Source: Sphingobacteriaceae bacterium (GTDB taxonomy: Bacteria; Bacteroidota; Bacteroidia; B-17B0; Aurantibacillaceae). From it: 40,179 nt of DNA. A program made the position numbers and the translations under genes. Shown piece after piece: positions 1 to 8,401 of this stretch. The notes beneath the pieces are model-generated. The model did not search any database. It worked only from the letters and a program-made list of their open reading frames with translations, and was not told the DNA's origin. Each line of letters starts with the position of its first letter. The first letter of the stretch is position 1. Where the stretch lies: contig JAHEYG010000023.1 in NCBI GenBank assembly GCA_023251725.1, positions 1 to 40,179 of the forward strand. The letters run 5' to 3'.

Positions 1-396
1 ATATTAGTAGTTGCAACCGCCACCACTCCAAAAGTAATTATGGATCCGGTAAATAATAAATTTGAAATTTCAGGTGAATCGCGACCCGAAAACGCAGCGA
101 AGTTTTATTCGAATATTATCAGCTGGTTCGAAAATTATAAGTCGGTGTTATATTTTCAAAAGCACGAATTCGGAAAATCAAAATTAATGAGCGTTGTTTT
201 TAAACTCGATTATTTTAATTCGACTTCCGCTAAATTCATTCTCGATATTTTTTATCAACTCGAAAAAATTCAGAAACAGGGTTGCGATGTGGAAATAGTT
301 TGGTGTTTTGATAAAAGAGATACCGATACAAAAGAATCGGGCGAAGAATTTTCGGGTTATGTTCCCGATTTAAAAATGCGATATAGCGAGTATTAA
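1..396 (+). CDS. DUF1987 / SiaC-family regulatory protein (5' end outside window)
   Basis: The frame is open from base 1, with no stop before the first ATG at 40. The residues encoded upstream (ending in TPKV) resemble the start of SiaC-family proteins, which have a TPxI motif shortly before a 'GxSyPEN' segment; here that segment is GESRPENAAKFY. I therefore treat the ATG at 40 as internal and the gene as cut by the window edge. The fold (PF09345) resembles anti-sigma-factor antagonists. In Pseudomonas, SiaC is phosphorylated by a kinase and dephosphorylated by the PP2C phosphatase SiaA. The conserved stretch around YFNSTSAKFILDIF, where the phosphorylated Ser/Thr lies in SiaC, is present. 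A TPR/PP2C phosphatase gene follows after 10 bases, matching this partner-switching logic. The output target is not visible here. Confidence 0.8.
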   Translation: MLVVATATTPKVIMDPVNNKFEISGESRPENAAKFYSNIISWFENYKSVLYFQKHEFGKSKLMSVVFKLDYFNSTSAKFILDIFYQLEKIQKQGCDVEIVWCFDKRDTDTKESGEEFSGYVPDLKMRYSEY

Positions 397-406
397 AAAC
401 ATTTTA

Positions 407-2665
407 ATGAAATATTTTGGGGCGGCTTTGTTTTTTTTATTTTCTCACACTTACCTCTCGCAAAGCAGGCAAGAACTCGATTCGTTATTAAATTTGCTTC
501 ATGCAAATTCAAAGCCGGATACAAATCTGGCTATCACTTACAACGAAATTGCACATTCTTACAATCGAATAAATATCGATTCTACCAAGGTATTTGCCGA
601 TAAGGCACTTTCTTTATCTGCAAAACTTGGTTTTAAAAAAGGTATGGCGAGTGCTTATAATTCGCTGGGAATTCATTATCACCTTACTTCGCAATTTGAT
701 AATGCGATTAAGTATTATCAAAAATCAAAAGACATTAAAGAAAGCCTTGGTGATAAAAAAGGCGCAATAAGTTCTCAAAATAATATGGGAATTATTTTTT
801 ACATGCAGGGTAAATACGATAAAGCATTACTTACCTATAACGCTTCGCTCGAGATGCAAGAGAAAATGAAAGATACAGTAGGGATTCCTAATACATTAAA
901 TTACATCGCCTCGGTGCATTATTTTCTTTCTAATTACGAACGCGCTTTGGGATATTATTTGAAAGCGCTTGAGCTTTACAAAAATAATAATAATAAGCCC
1001 GGTCTTTCGCAAGCCTACAATAACATCGGCATTATTTATAATGTGCTTAATAATTTAGATAAAGCATTTGAAAATTATAACAATTCATTAAACATTGCCA
1101 TTGCCATTGGGGCAAAAGATTTGATTACCACCTGCTACAATAATTTAGGAACCGTACTTATGGATAGAAAAAATTATCCCAAGGCGCTTGAATATTTTAC
1201 AAAAAGTTTGAATTTGTCACGTGACTTAAAAATGAATGAAGGAATTGCGCTCAATCTCGAAAAGATAGGACAGATATTTGAGGTGCAAAATAAATTGGAT
1301 GAAGCCTTAATTAAATTTGAAGAAGCGCTTTCTGTTCAAGAAAAATACGGGCAGGTTTATAATACGGCTAACATTTTAAATTCGATGGGAAGTGTGCTTA
1401 ACCGGTTAAACCGCAGTGAACAAGCCATACGCTGTTATGACCGCGCTTTAAAAATGGCGAAAGAAATTAAAACAAAAAATTTGATTGCTGATATTTCTTT
1501 CAACTATTCGGTTTTATTAAAAAAGAAAAAAGATTTTAAAAAGGCCTTTTATTATTTAACTCAATATTCGTCAATAAAAGACAGCATACTGAATGAAGAT
1601 AAAAATAAAAGCATGGCTGAAATGCAAATTAAGTTTGATACAGACGCTAAAGAAAAAGAAATTGTTTTACTAACGAAAGATAAAAACATTGAAAACTTAA
1701 AAATTGGTGAGCAAAGCGAAAACATAAGAAAACAAAGAGTTACGCTTTACGCTTCGGCCATTGGTATTTTATTAGGAATGGCATTTGCTTTTCTGCTTTA
1801 TAAAAATTATCGCGAAAAGCGAAAGATAAATATTTTGCTCGAAAAGAAAAATCTGGCGATTACCATTCAGAAAAAAAAACTGGAGGAAAAAAGTAAATTT
1901 ATCAGCAAGAGCATTTTATTTGCTAAAAATATTCAGAATGCCATTTTGCCTCCTACAGCTACATTTGCAGAATTATTTAAAGACGCCTTTATTTTGTTTC
2001 AGCCGAAAGATGTAGTGAGTGGCGATTTTTTTTGGATCAATTCGCAAGAGGAGCAAGGAAAGAAAAAAAATAAAAAAGAAATATTTGTTTCTGCCATCGA
2101 TTGTGTGGGTCACGGTGTGCCGGGAGCGTTCATGTCGCTGCATTCTTATAATTTATTGGAAAGAATAATAAAAGATAAAAAAAATAGTTCGCCGGCTGTA
2201 ATTTTAGATAAATTGAATAATGAAGTAATTGAAACCCTCAATCAAAAGAAAGACCGTTATTCATCGGCTAAACACGGTATGGACTTAGCGATGGTAAAAA
2301 TAACAGGTAACGAAATTGAATTTTCGGGAGCCAGAAATCCTTTGATAATAGTAACTCCAAAAAATGAAATGAAAGAAATAAAAGCCGACCGCATGTTTAT
2401 CGGCGGCGCCATTGGCAATTTTACCAATACCAATTACATGGCAGAGGAGGGTAGTATGATATATTTGTATACCGACGGATATGCCGACCAAAAAGGAGGC
2501 TCCGAAAACAGAAAATATTTTTCTTCGGTGTTTAAAGAATTGTTGGTTTCGATGGCAAGCAAAAACTGCGTGGAACAAAAACAAAATTTGTTTAAAATAT
2601 TTTTAGATTGGAAAGGAAATAACGAGCAATTGGATGATGTTTTAATAATTGGAATAAGGATATAG
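407..2665 (+). CDS. TPR - TM - SpoIIE/PP2C serine phosphatase
   Basis: The 752-residue protein begins with a signal peptide (about 1-18). About eight TPR units follow (roughly 40-395), then a linker, one transmembrane helix (about 446-465), a coiled coil and a C-terminal SpoIIE-type PP2C domain (about 515-752). Metal-binding positions look intact: D540 in VVSGDFFW, D565 in AIDCVGHGVPGAFM, D690 in YLYTDGYAD, and D743/D744 near the end. The topology suggests periplasmic TPRs sensing a ligand or protein and a cytoplasmic phosphatase. The DUF1987/SiaC-like protein encoded just upstream is the natural substrate. The gene overlaps the next one by one base (TAGTG), so the three genes are probably one operon. 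The family is common in Bacteroidota but mostly uncharacterised. Confidence 0.88.
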   Translation: MKYFGAALFFLFSHTYLSQSRQELDSLLNLLHANSKPDTNLAITYNEIAHSYNRINIDSTKVFADKALSLSAKLGFKKGMASAYNSLGIHYHLTSQFDNAIKYYQKSKDIKESLGDKKGAISSQNNMGIIFYMQGKYDKALLTYNASLEMQEKMKDTVGIPNTLNYIASVHYFLSNYERALGYYLKALELYKNNNNKPGLSQAYNNIGIIYNVLNNLDKAFENYNNSLNIAIAIGAKDLITTCYNNLGTVLMDRKNYPKALEYFTKSLNLSRDLKMNEGIALNLEKIGQIFEVQNKLDEALIKFEEALSVQEKYGQVYNTANILNSMGSVLNRLNRSEQAIRCYDRALKMAKEIKTKNLIADISFNYSVLLKKKKDFKKAFYYLTQYSSIKDSILNEDKNKSMAEMQIKFDTDAKEKEIVLLTKDKNIENLKIGEQSENIRKQRVTLYASAIGILLGMAFAFLLYKNYREKRKINILLEKKNLAITIQKKKLEEKSKFISKSILFAKNIQNAILPPTATFAELFKDAFILFQPKDVVSGDFFWINSQEEQGKKKNKKEIFVSAIDCVGHGVPGAFMSLHSYNLLERIIKDKKNSSPAVILDKLNNEVIETLNQKKDRYSSAKHGMDLAMVKITGNEIEFSGARNPLIIVTPKNEMKEIKADRMFIGGAIGNFTNTNYMAEEGSMIYLYTDGYADQKGGSENRKYFSSVFKELLVSMASKNCVEQKQNLFKIFLDWKGNNEQLDDVLIIGIRI

Positions 2666-4623
2666 TGAAAAAATGTTTCCTCATATTAATAATTTTGATG
2701 TCAAATATATTATTTGCGGATACTATCGATTCGCTTTTAAATGTTGCTAAAAAAAATACTTCTGATAAAAATTATGTAAATACTTTATGTGAGATTGCGG
2801 GGTATTATGAAGACAAAGGTGAATATGAAAAATCAATTTCGTTTGCATTAAGCGCAGTCAAGCTTTCCGACTCATTACGGTACAAAGCCGGCAAACAAAG
2901 AGCGTTTAATATTATTGGAAACTGTTATCTTGATAGAGGCGATGTAAAAAAAGCGCTTGAATATTGTTTAGCAACACTAAAAATTCGCGAAGAATTAGGA
3001 TTAAAAAACGGTATTGCTTATTCTTATTTGAACTTGGGAAATATTTATTTCAGAACCGGCGATAATAAAATGGCATTACAAAATTATTCGCTATCACTAA
3101 AAATATTATACGAAGTTAACGATACCTTAAGAGTGGCGGTATGTTTAAGCAACATGGGTTCGATTTACAGCGAAATGCATCAGATTAAAGAAGCGGAAGA
3201 ATTTTATTTGAAGGCACTCAATATACGGAAGCGAATGAATGACGCCGATGGGCTCGCAGAAACGATGTCGAATCTCAGCGTAACATTTATGGATGCAAAA
3301 GAATATGCAAAAGCTTTGGATTGGGCATTTCAAACAATTACACTTTATGGAGAACAGGGAAGCAAACTCGGAAAAGCAATTTCTTACAGCAATATTGGCG
3401 ATATCTATGAACACATGAACGATTATTCGAACGCTGTAAAATATCAGGAAATGTCGATGCAATTGGCAATGGAAATGAAGAGTGAGTTTATGTTGCAAAC
3501 TTGCTACCAATTACTGGCCGTTGTTTACAATAAGAAAAACGATTTTAAGAACGCTTTGTTTTATACCGAAAAATTTACGCAAACGCGCGATTCAATTATG
3601 AATTCTGAGAATGCTAAACAAATAAGCGAAATGCAAACGCGTTTTGAAACCGGAAAGAAACAAAAGGAAATTGAGCTACTACAAAAAGATAACAGTATAC
3701 GCGAATTGCAAATTGCTCAGCAAAATGCAAAAATTAATGGTCAAAGAATAATAATTTTCAGTGTTGTTGGCGGATTGATAATATTGGTTTTTGTAGTTGT
3801 ATTAATATGGAACGGCTATCGCCGGAAGAAAAAAATAAATAACAGCTTGGAGATTTTGAATACGGAAATAAATTTGCAAAAAAGTTTGATTGAAGAAAAG
3901 AACGAATTGATTACGGATAGTATTGATTATGCACGGAACATACAGGGTTCAATATTTCCATCGGAGGAAAAAATTAAATCTTACTTTCCTGAATTTTTCA
4001 CTTTATACCTCCCAAAAGAAATCGTAAGCGGCGATTTTTATTGGCTGAAGGAAAAAAGTAATAGCTCGTGTTTATTTGCCACTGCTAAATGTGCCGAGAA
4101 TGGCGTTCCTGGTGCATTTATGAGTGTGATGGCATTTAATATGCTTGAGAATATTGATTTGGAAAAAAATAAATTTGATCCTGCTAATGTTTTGGATGAA
4201 TTGAATTTGCATTACAAAGATAAATTTCAGAACGAAATCAGATCAAACCCTGAAAAAAATAAAATGGATATTTCGATGATGGCCTATGATTTTAAAAAAA
4301 TGGAATTAAAATTTTCAGGAGCAAATACTCAAATCATAATTGTACCGGAAAACAAAAAAGCAGAAATTGTGGATGCAAAAAATAGTTCAATAGGAATTGA
4401 TAAAGAAAAATACACTTGTGAAACTAAAAAAGTAAACAAGGGCGATATGGTTTATTTATTTACAGAAGGTTTTGTGAATCAAATTTCCAATTCATGCGAA
4501 GCGCTCATTTCAATTGCAAACAATAATACTACTGAACAAAAAGAAATCTTATTGAAAATAATTCGGGATAAAGTGGGCGAACAATTAACGGATGATATTT
4601 TAGTAGCAGGATTCAGAATATAA
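2665..4623 (+). CDS. TPR - TM - degenerate SpoIIE/PP2C-like protein
   Basis: This 652-residue paralogue of the preceding gene starts at a GTG that shares its G with the upstream TAG stop, which implies translational coupling. It has a signal peptide (1-18), TPRs (about 40-305), a TM helix (about 361-382), a coiled coil and a PP2C-like domain (about 430-652). VSGDFYW (D457) and the terminal DD (643-644) are kept. The key motif DCxGHG, however, reads AKCAENGVPGAFM: the metal-binding Asp is K475 and Gly-His is Glu-Asn. The later TDG motif is TEG (E601). The domain is therefore probably catalytically dead or altered. It may act as a scaffold, decoy or regulator of the active phosphatase or of the SiaC-like protein. 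The loss is seen in the sequence; the role is inference. Confidence 0.85.
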   Translation: MKKCFLILIILMSNILFADTIDSLLNVAKKNTSDKNYVNTLCEIAGYYEDKGEYEKSISFALSAVKLSDSLRYKAGKQRAFNIIGNCYLDRGDVKKALEYCLATLKIREELGLKNGIAYSYLNLGNIYFRTGDNKMALQNYSLSLKILYEVNDTLRVAVCLSNMGSIYSEMHQIKEAEEFYLKALNIRKRMNDADGLAETMSNLSVTFMDAKEYAKALDWAFQTITLYGEQGSKLGKAISYSNIGDIYEHMNDYSNAVKYQEMSMQLAMEMKSEFMLQTCYQLLAVVYNKKNDFKNALFYTEKFTQTRDSIMNSENAKQISEMQTRFETGKKQKEIELLQKDNSIRELQIAQQNAKINGQRIIIFSVVGGLIILVFVVVLIWNGYRRKKKINNSLEILNTEINLQKSLIEEKNELITDSIDYARNIQGSIFPSEEKIKSYFPEFFTLYLPKEIVSGDFYWLKEKSNSSCLFATAKCAENGVPGAFMSVMAFNMLENIDLEKNKFDPANVLDELNLHYKDKFQNEIRSNPEKNKMDISMMAYDFKKMELKFSGANTQIIIVPENKKAEIVDAKNSSIGIDKEKYTCETKKVNKGDMVYLFTEGFVNQISNSCEALISIANNNTTEQKEILLKIIRDKVGEQLTDDILVAGFRI

Positions 4624-4625
4624 AA

Positions 4626-5174
4626 TTATTTTTTCTTCTTATCACAATATTTTTGGTACGACTGAATATATCTTTTATTTCCCGGCGCTACTAAATGCCC
4701 TCTTCCGTAAGCTCGGCCGCCAAAGTGTATAAACCCGCTCGTAATTTTTTCTCCGTTAATATGATAATTAGCAATATTTTTTACACCGCCTTGCAATCGC
4801 TCGGGTTGCTTTTTTGCTTTTTGATAAGCACTTTCTAATTCCGTTTTTACTGAGTCGGTTCCCAATCGGTATAAATTAGAAATTGCCCACGAGCTATGCC
4901 AGATGTTGAAAGGAATTTTCATGCTGTCGATGTTGGCCATATAAAGTTCGGAAATTGAGCGCGCTTGTAAAGGTGTTACTATTTGATCGCGCATCACCCA
5001 AATGCCGAGGCCCTGACTAATTCCTTTTTTTTGTAATTCGTCTTTCGCAATTTTTATAGTTTCGTTGATGTCGGTATTTTTTACAAGTGCGGGTTTTCGC
5101 GTGTAATAGGTTGAAGTAAAACACGAGCTGAGAAAAAAAGAAAACGCAATGAGTATTAGAAACGATTTTGGCAT
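4626..5174 (-). CDS. Putative lipoprotein of unknown function
   Basis: The 182-residue protein has a lipoprotein signal peptide ending in a lipobox (FFLSSC, Cys at about 18), so it should be lipid-anchored in the envelope. The rest is soluble, with no domain I recognise; a Gly/His-rich stretch GFIHFGGRAYGRGHL and a Lys-rich tail stand out. It converges on the phosphatase operon with only two bases between the stops. On its other side is the intergenic region that ends in the left attachment site, so it is the last host gene before the integrated element. Confidence 0.72.
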   Translation of the reverse strand: MPKSFLILIAFSFFLSSCFTSTYYTRKPALVKNTDINETIKIAKDELQKKGISQGLGIWVMRDQIVTPLQARSISELYMANIDSMKIPFNIWHSSWAISNLYRLGTDSVKTELESAYQKAKKQPERLQGGVKNIANYHINGEKITSGFIHFGGRAYGRGHLVAPGNKRYIQSYQKYCDKKKK

Positions 5175-5326
5175 TAGTATAAGTTTATTTAAAAATAATC
5201 ATTTTATTTATTAATTATATTTTTTATTCTCAATTCAAAAACTCATTCATTTGCAAAAAACTATTTTCAGCCATTTATGAAACATTAAATTATTTGGTTG
5301 TACCTATGTTATACCTTTATAAAACC

Positions 5327-5353
5327 AAAAAGCCCCACATTTCTGTGAGGCTT
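5327..5353 (-). terminator. Original tRNA-Val terminator, displaced by the element
   Basis: Read on the minus strand, a 9-bp stem (AAGCCTCAC / GTGGGGCTT, one G-U pair) with a 6-base loop is followed by five U. It sits directly downstream of the tRNA 3' fragment at 5356-5400. It would have ended the tRNA-Val transcript before the element inserted, and is now about 18 kb from the functional tRNA. Confidence 0.7.
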
Positions 5354-5354
5354 C

Positions 5355-5400
5355 GTGGGAACTACTGGGTTCGAACCAGTGACCCTCTGCTTGTAAGGCA
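5355..5400 (-). repeat. Left attachment site: 46-bp copy of the tRNA-Val 3' part
   Basis: These 46 bases are identical to 23768-23813. On the minus strand they hold the anticodon loop end, anticodon 3' stem, variable region, T arm and acceptor 3' strand of tRNA-Val(UAC), without the 5' part. The match stops at 5400, where element DNA begins. This is the displaced 3' fragment of the target tRNA gene and marks one boundary of the element. Confidence 0.9.
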
Positions 5401-5419
5401 TAATATTGGGTATCTTCTT

Positions 5420-5478
5420 TTTACCATTTTTTTATCGGTTTACCATGTAAATATAGCATTTACCAGCTAAATATTTGC
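5420..5478 (+). repeat. Tandem TTTACCA repeats inside the left end
   Basis: TTTACCA occurs at 5420, 5439 and 5459, spaced 19 and 20 bases. The last two belong to a 20-bp imperfect tandem repeat of the form TTTACCA-N2-TAAATAT. It lies between the left attachment core and the integrase gene, where recombinase or accessory-factor arm sites are expected. The spacing of about two helical turns puts the repeats on one face of the DNA. Confidence 0.5.
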
Positions 5479-5518
5479 GTTTTGTTATTCGTTTATTATC
5501 TCTTTATTTATTAACTAA

Positions 5519-5539
5519 GTGTGCAAATTGTGTGCAAAT
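5519..5539 (+). promoter_or_regulatory. Paired GTGTGCAAAT arm-type sites, left end
   Basis: Two copies of GTGTGCAAAT start at 5519 and 5530, a period of 11 bases. An identical pair with the same period and orientation occurs at the other end of the element (23711-23731). Such paired repeats near attachment sites fit integrase arm-binding sites. This pair sits just upstream of a TATATTTG sequence (5543-5550) resembling a Bacteroidota -7 box and 32 bases before the integrase ATG, so binding could also repress the integrase gene. Confidence 0.6.
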
Positions 5540-5570
5540 GAGTATATTTGGGTATCAATAAGTTAGATAT

Positions 5571-6824
5571 ATGGAATTAAAATACGTCATTTCACTCTAT
5601 TTGGACTCCCGGCGAAGCAAAGGTAACGGATTATATCCGGTTAAACTAAGAGTTTTTAACTCCGATTTAAAGCGGGCGAAATTGTATCCTACAATATTTG
5701 ATGTTTCTGAAAAGGAATTTAAAAGTGCTTGGGAAACTACGAAACCAAGAACCGAGTTCAAAGAATTAAGATTAAAACTGCAAGCAATAGAGGGGAAGGC
5801 GAACGACACGGCCAAAGGATTAAAACCTTTTACATTTGAGCAATTTGAAAAAAAACTTTATAAAAAAAGAAGCGAGAATGATAACGTCAATTATCAATAT
5901 GAACAGATAATAAAGAAATTTAAAGCCTCTGAACAAATTGGCACGGCCAGTAATTACGACCTCAGCTTAAAATCAATTAAAAACTTTATAAAAGAATCTT
6001 TGGGTAAACAAAACGAACGAATTTCTTTTACTGAAATCACTCCTGATTGGTTAAACAAATACGAGGCTTATATGGTTAAAACAAAAAAACTGAGTAGAAC
6101 TACTGTATCAATGTATTTAAGAGCGTTAAGAGCAATTTTTAATATTGTAATAAATGATAAGGAAATTGACCCGGAAATTTATCCGTTCGGTAAAAATAAA
6201 TACCAAATACCTTCGGTAAGTAATACAAAAAAAGCATTTGAGAAAAAAGAGTTAAAAAAATTGCGCTGGGCAAAAGCATTAACGGATGAACAAGAAAAGG
6301 CAAGAGATTTTTGGTTTTTAAGTTATTCGTGTAGTGGAATGAATATAAAAGATATTGCTATGCTGAGGTGGAAAGATATAGATAAAGACTATGTGACTTT
6401 TTACAGAGCCAAAACAATTAATACATCAAAAGAAAAACTAAAAAAGATTAGTGTTTACTTAACCGAATTTGCGAAAGGTGTTATAAAAAAGTATGGTGCT
6501 ATTGACAAAAGACCAAATGATTTAATTTTTTCAATTATTTCTGATAAGCAAAGTGCTATTGAAAAACACGATTCAATAAAAAACTTTACCCGATTTATAA
6601 ATCAAAATATTAAAAAACTTGCGATAAGTGAAGGTTTGACCGGCGATATTTCTACTTACTGGGCAAGGCACAGCTATGCAACTAATGCGGTGCGGGGTGG
6701 TGCGAGTTTGGCATTTATTGGCGAATCATTAGGCCACTCAAACCCTAAAACTACAATGAATTATTTTGCAGGTTTTGAAAATAAGGATAAAAAAATAATC
6801 GCTAACAATTTAATGGATTTGTAA
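5571..6824 (+). CDS. Tyrosine recombinase (integrase), Bacteroidota type
   Basis: The 417-residue protein has an N-terminal arm-binding region (1-90), a SAM-like core-binding domain (about 100-200) and a catalytic domain (about 225-410). Visible catalytic residues are K281, R366 (in YWARHSYAT), H389 (in LGHSNPKTT) and the nucleophile Y398 (in TMNYF). The first catalytic arginine is replaced: the motif reads SGMNIKDIAMLRW, with N258 where most recombinases have Arg, and the HxxR histidine is Y363. Loss of the first Arg is known from Bacteroidota recombinases such as IntDOT. It is the first gene inside the left end, so it very probably catalyses integration at the tRNA-Val site. The ATG at 5571 follows the arm sites and a possible -7 box. 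Confidence 0.93.
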   Translation: MELKYVISLYLDSRRSKGNGLYPVKLRVFNSDLKRAKLYPTIFDVSEKEFKSAWETTKPRTEFKELRLKLQAIEGKANDTAKGLKPFTFEQFEKKLYKKRSENDNVNYQYEQIIKKFKASEQIGTASNYDLSLKSIKNFIKESLGKQNERISFTEITPDWLNKYEAYMVKTKKLSRTTVSMYLRALRAIFNIVINDKEIDPEIYPFGKNKYQIPSVSNTKKAFEKKELKKLRWAKALTDEQEKARDFWFLSYSCSGMNIKDIAMLRWKDIDKDYVTFYRAKTINTSKEKLKKISVYLTEFAKGVIKKYGAIDKRPNDLIFSIISDKQSAIEKHDSIKNFTRFINQNIKKLAISEGLTGDISTYWARHSYATNAVRGGASLAFIGESLGHSNPKTTMNYFAGFENKDKKIIANNLMDL

Positions 6825-6846
6825 AACCTTGAACCGAAAAAACAAG

Positions 6847-6909
6847 ATGATAGAGGATTTAACGATAAAAACGGAATCTTTATTCGACAAAATAAAATCT
6901 AATTTTTAA
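6847..6909 (+). CDS. Possible 20-residue peptide
   Basis: A short ATG frame (MIEDLTIKTESLFDKIKSNF) fills the gap between the integrase and the next gene and ends 10 bases before that gene's ATG. It is acidic at the start and could form one amphipathic helix. It may be a leader peptide, the remnant of a longer gene or chance; there is no strong Shine-Dalgarno sequence. Confidence 0.2.
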   Translation: MIEDLTIKTESLFDKIKSNF

Positions 6910-6919
6910 ACGAAAGAAT

Positions 6920-8329
6920 ATGGAGTTTTTTACAAAAGACGGAAAAATATTTTTGAAGGCAATAGATGGCGAAGTTGAAATTAAACAATCTTTTATTGAC
7001 GGGCTTACAATGGCAGAGGAGAATATTTCTAAAAGTATAAAGTATGCAGAAAATAAAAACTGGAAAATTTCTGATGTCCCTAAAGAATTAAACTCAGTTG
7101 TTAAAATAGATATGTTTTACGAGTATCTTTTAAAATGTGTTGAAACAGAAAAGGAGGGCAAGGAAATTGTCACTGCTTTAGCGCCATTATTATTGAGTGA
7201 AGCAAAAGCAGACATAAAAAACCCGCTCAAAAAAGAACTAAGAGAAGTCAATGAATATCTTGAACAAAAATTGAATCAGGTATTGGAATTTCTGAAAGCG
7301 ATACCTTCTCAACAAAATGAAACACAAAAAGAAAAATTACTAATGGAAAAAAATAAATTTCACCAAAGAGAAGCAACTATACATTTGCTTAAACTGAAAT
7401 TTAAAATTGACTCTGAATTTTATGTTACAAATGGGGATAAGCTAAAGTATGTTCCTGAAAATAAACATTCATTAGATTACATTGGCAAAGTATTTAATAA
7501 GGTATATAATAAAAAAATTAAGACCGAAAAAAGCATTGGAGGATTTATTGAGCGTGAAATTGCTACAAGTGAAGAGCACAAAGAAATGATTGGAAAGCAA
7601 AATGCCTATTATTATGATTTATTGTTTGAGTGGATTAAATTTTTAAATCACAAAAGAGCTACGCTTCAACAAACCAATATCAGTTTTTTAGAAAAGGAAA
7701 AGGTGAGAATAATTGAAAGGCTTAAGCAAGAGGATGTTCAAGCCGAATCAGACCGTATAAAGTATTTTAATGCTTATATCGATAGTAAATATAATTATTC
7801 ACCAACTATTCAAGATTTTGAAGAGGAATTGGATGTAAAAAAAAGAATCAAAAATCAAAATGAATACCTTGATTTTTTAAGAGAAACAAAAAAGATTTAT
7901 AGTAATGCAAATAGCTATTATACTATATGGGGCGCAAGGGGTACTGGGGTTGATAGGGGCGAACTTTATACAGATATTTTGAAATTAATTAATAAAGAAA
8001 TTGGTAATTCGTTGCAAATTCATCCAAAGAAAATCAAAGTTGGAAAATTAAGTGCCCCAGTAATTGCTTCGTTTTGCAGCTTAGTTAATCAAGGTAATAT
8101 AATACCAAAAGGCGAGGAGACAGTTGAAGTTTATTGCAAAAAAATTTGTGAAAAATTTCAACTAATTTACACCGACCGAGTAAGACAAAACTTCGCCGAA
8201 AATGTAACAAGCAAAAATACCAAAAAAGTGAAAGCTCTTATCCTTCCAAAAATTGAGGTGGAAATAAAGAATCAAATAACCAAATATTTAGATACTAAAG
8301 AAACAACAAAACAAAAATTGTACGCTTAA
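6920..8329 (+). CDS. Unknown 469-residue element protein
   Basis: I do not recognise this protein. It has no signal peptide or TM segment. It is Lys/Glu-rich and predicted mostly helical, with a probable coiled-coil region at about 95-150 and again at about 235-325. A Gly-rich turn (IWGARGTGVDRGE, about 333-345) and a C-terminal part with paired cysteines (FCSLVN, VYCKKICEKF) follow. That C-terminal region, with its 'few residues - ICEKF - x - RVRQNF' layout, recalls small helical domains at the end of regulators in Bacteroidota mobile elements, but the likeness is weak. It lies 95 bases after the integrase and on the same strand as the replication module. It could be a regulator or an element-specific accessory protein. 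Confidence 0.7.
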   Translation: MEFFTKDGKIFLKAIDGEVEIKQSFIDGLTMAEENISKSIKYAENKNWKISDVPKELNSVVKIDMFYEYLLKCVETEKEGKEIVTALAPLLLSEAKADIKNPLKKELREVNEYLEQKLNQVLEFLKAIPSQQNETQKEKLLMEKNKFHQREATIHLLKLKFKIDSEFYVTNGDKLKYVPENKHSLDYIGKVFNKVYNKKIKTEKSIGGFIEREIATSEEHKEMIGKQNAYYYDLLFEWIKFLNHKRATLQQTNISFLEKEKVRIIERLKQEDVQAESDRIKYFNAYIDSKYNYSPTIQDFEEELDVKKRIKNQNEYLDFLRETKKIYSNANSYYTIWGARGTGVDRGELYTDILKLINKEIGNSLQIHPKKIKVGKLSAPVIASFCSLVNQGNIIPKGEETVEVYCKKICEKFQLIYTDRVRQNFAENVTSKNTKKVKALILPKIEVEIKNQITKYLDTKETTKQKLYA

Positions 8330-8352
8330 TTGTACGTACTCAAAAACGTACT
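8316..8352. promoter_or_regulatory. AATTGTACG / ACGTACT repeats before the HTH gene
   Basis: AATTGTACG occurs at 8316 and 8328, and ACGTACT at 8334 and 8346. GTACGT and ACGTAC also form a short inverted repeat with an 8-base spacer. The cluster spans the stop codon of the upstream gene and ends 50 bases before the HTH-protein ATG. It is a plausible operator; no regulator can be assigned. Confidence 0.35.
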
Positions 8353-8401
8353 TATCCTGTTTGTGATTGAACATTTGTGAAATTTAAAAACACAAAGTTT
8401 T

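Noticed and set aside
40..396. Start of the first gene at the ATG at 40
   Set aside because: The codons before it are open and encode the TPxI-like segment expected upstream in this family, so the gene most likely starts outside the window.
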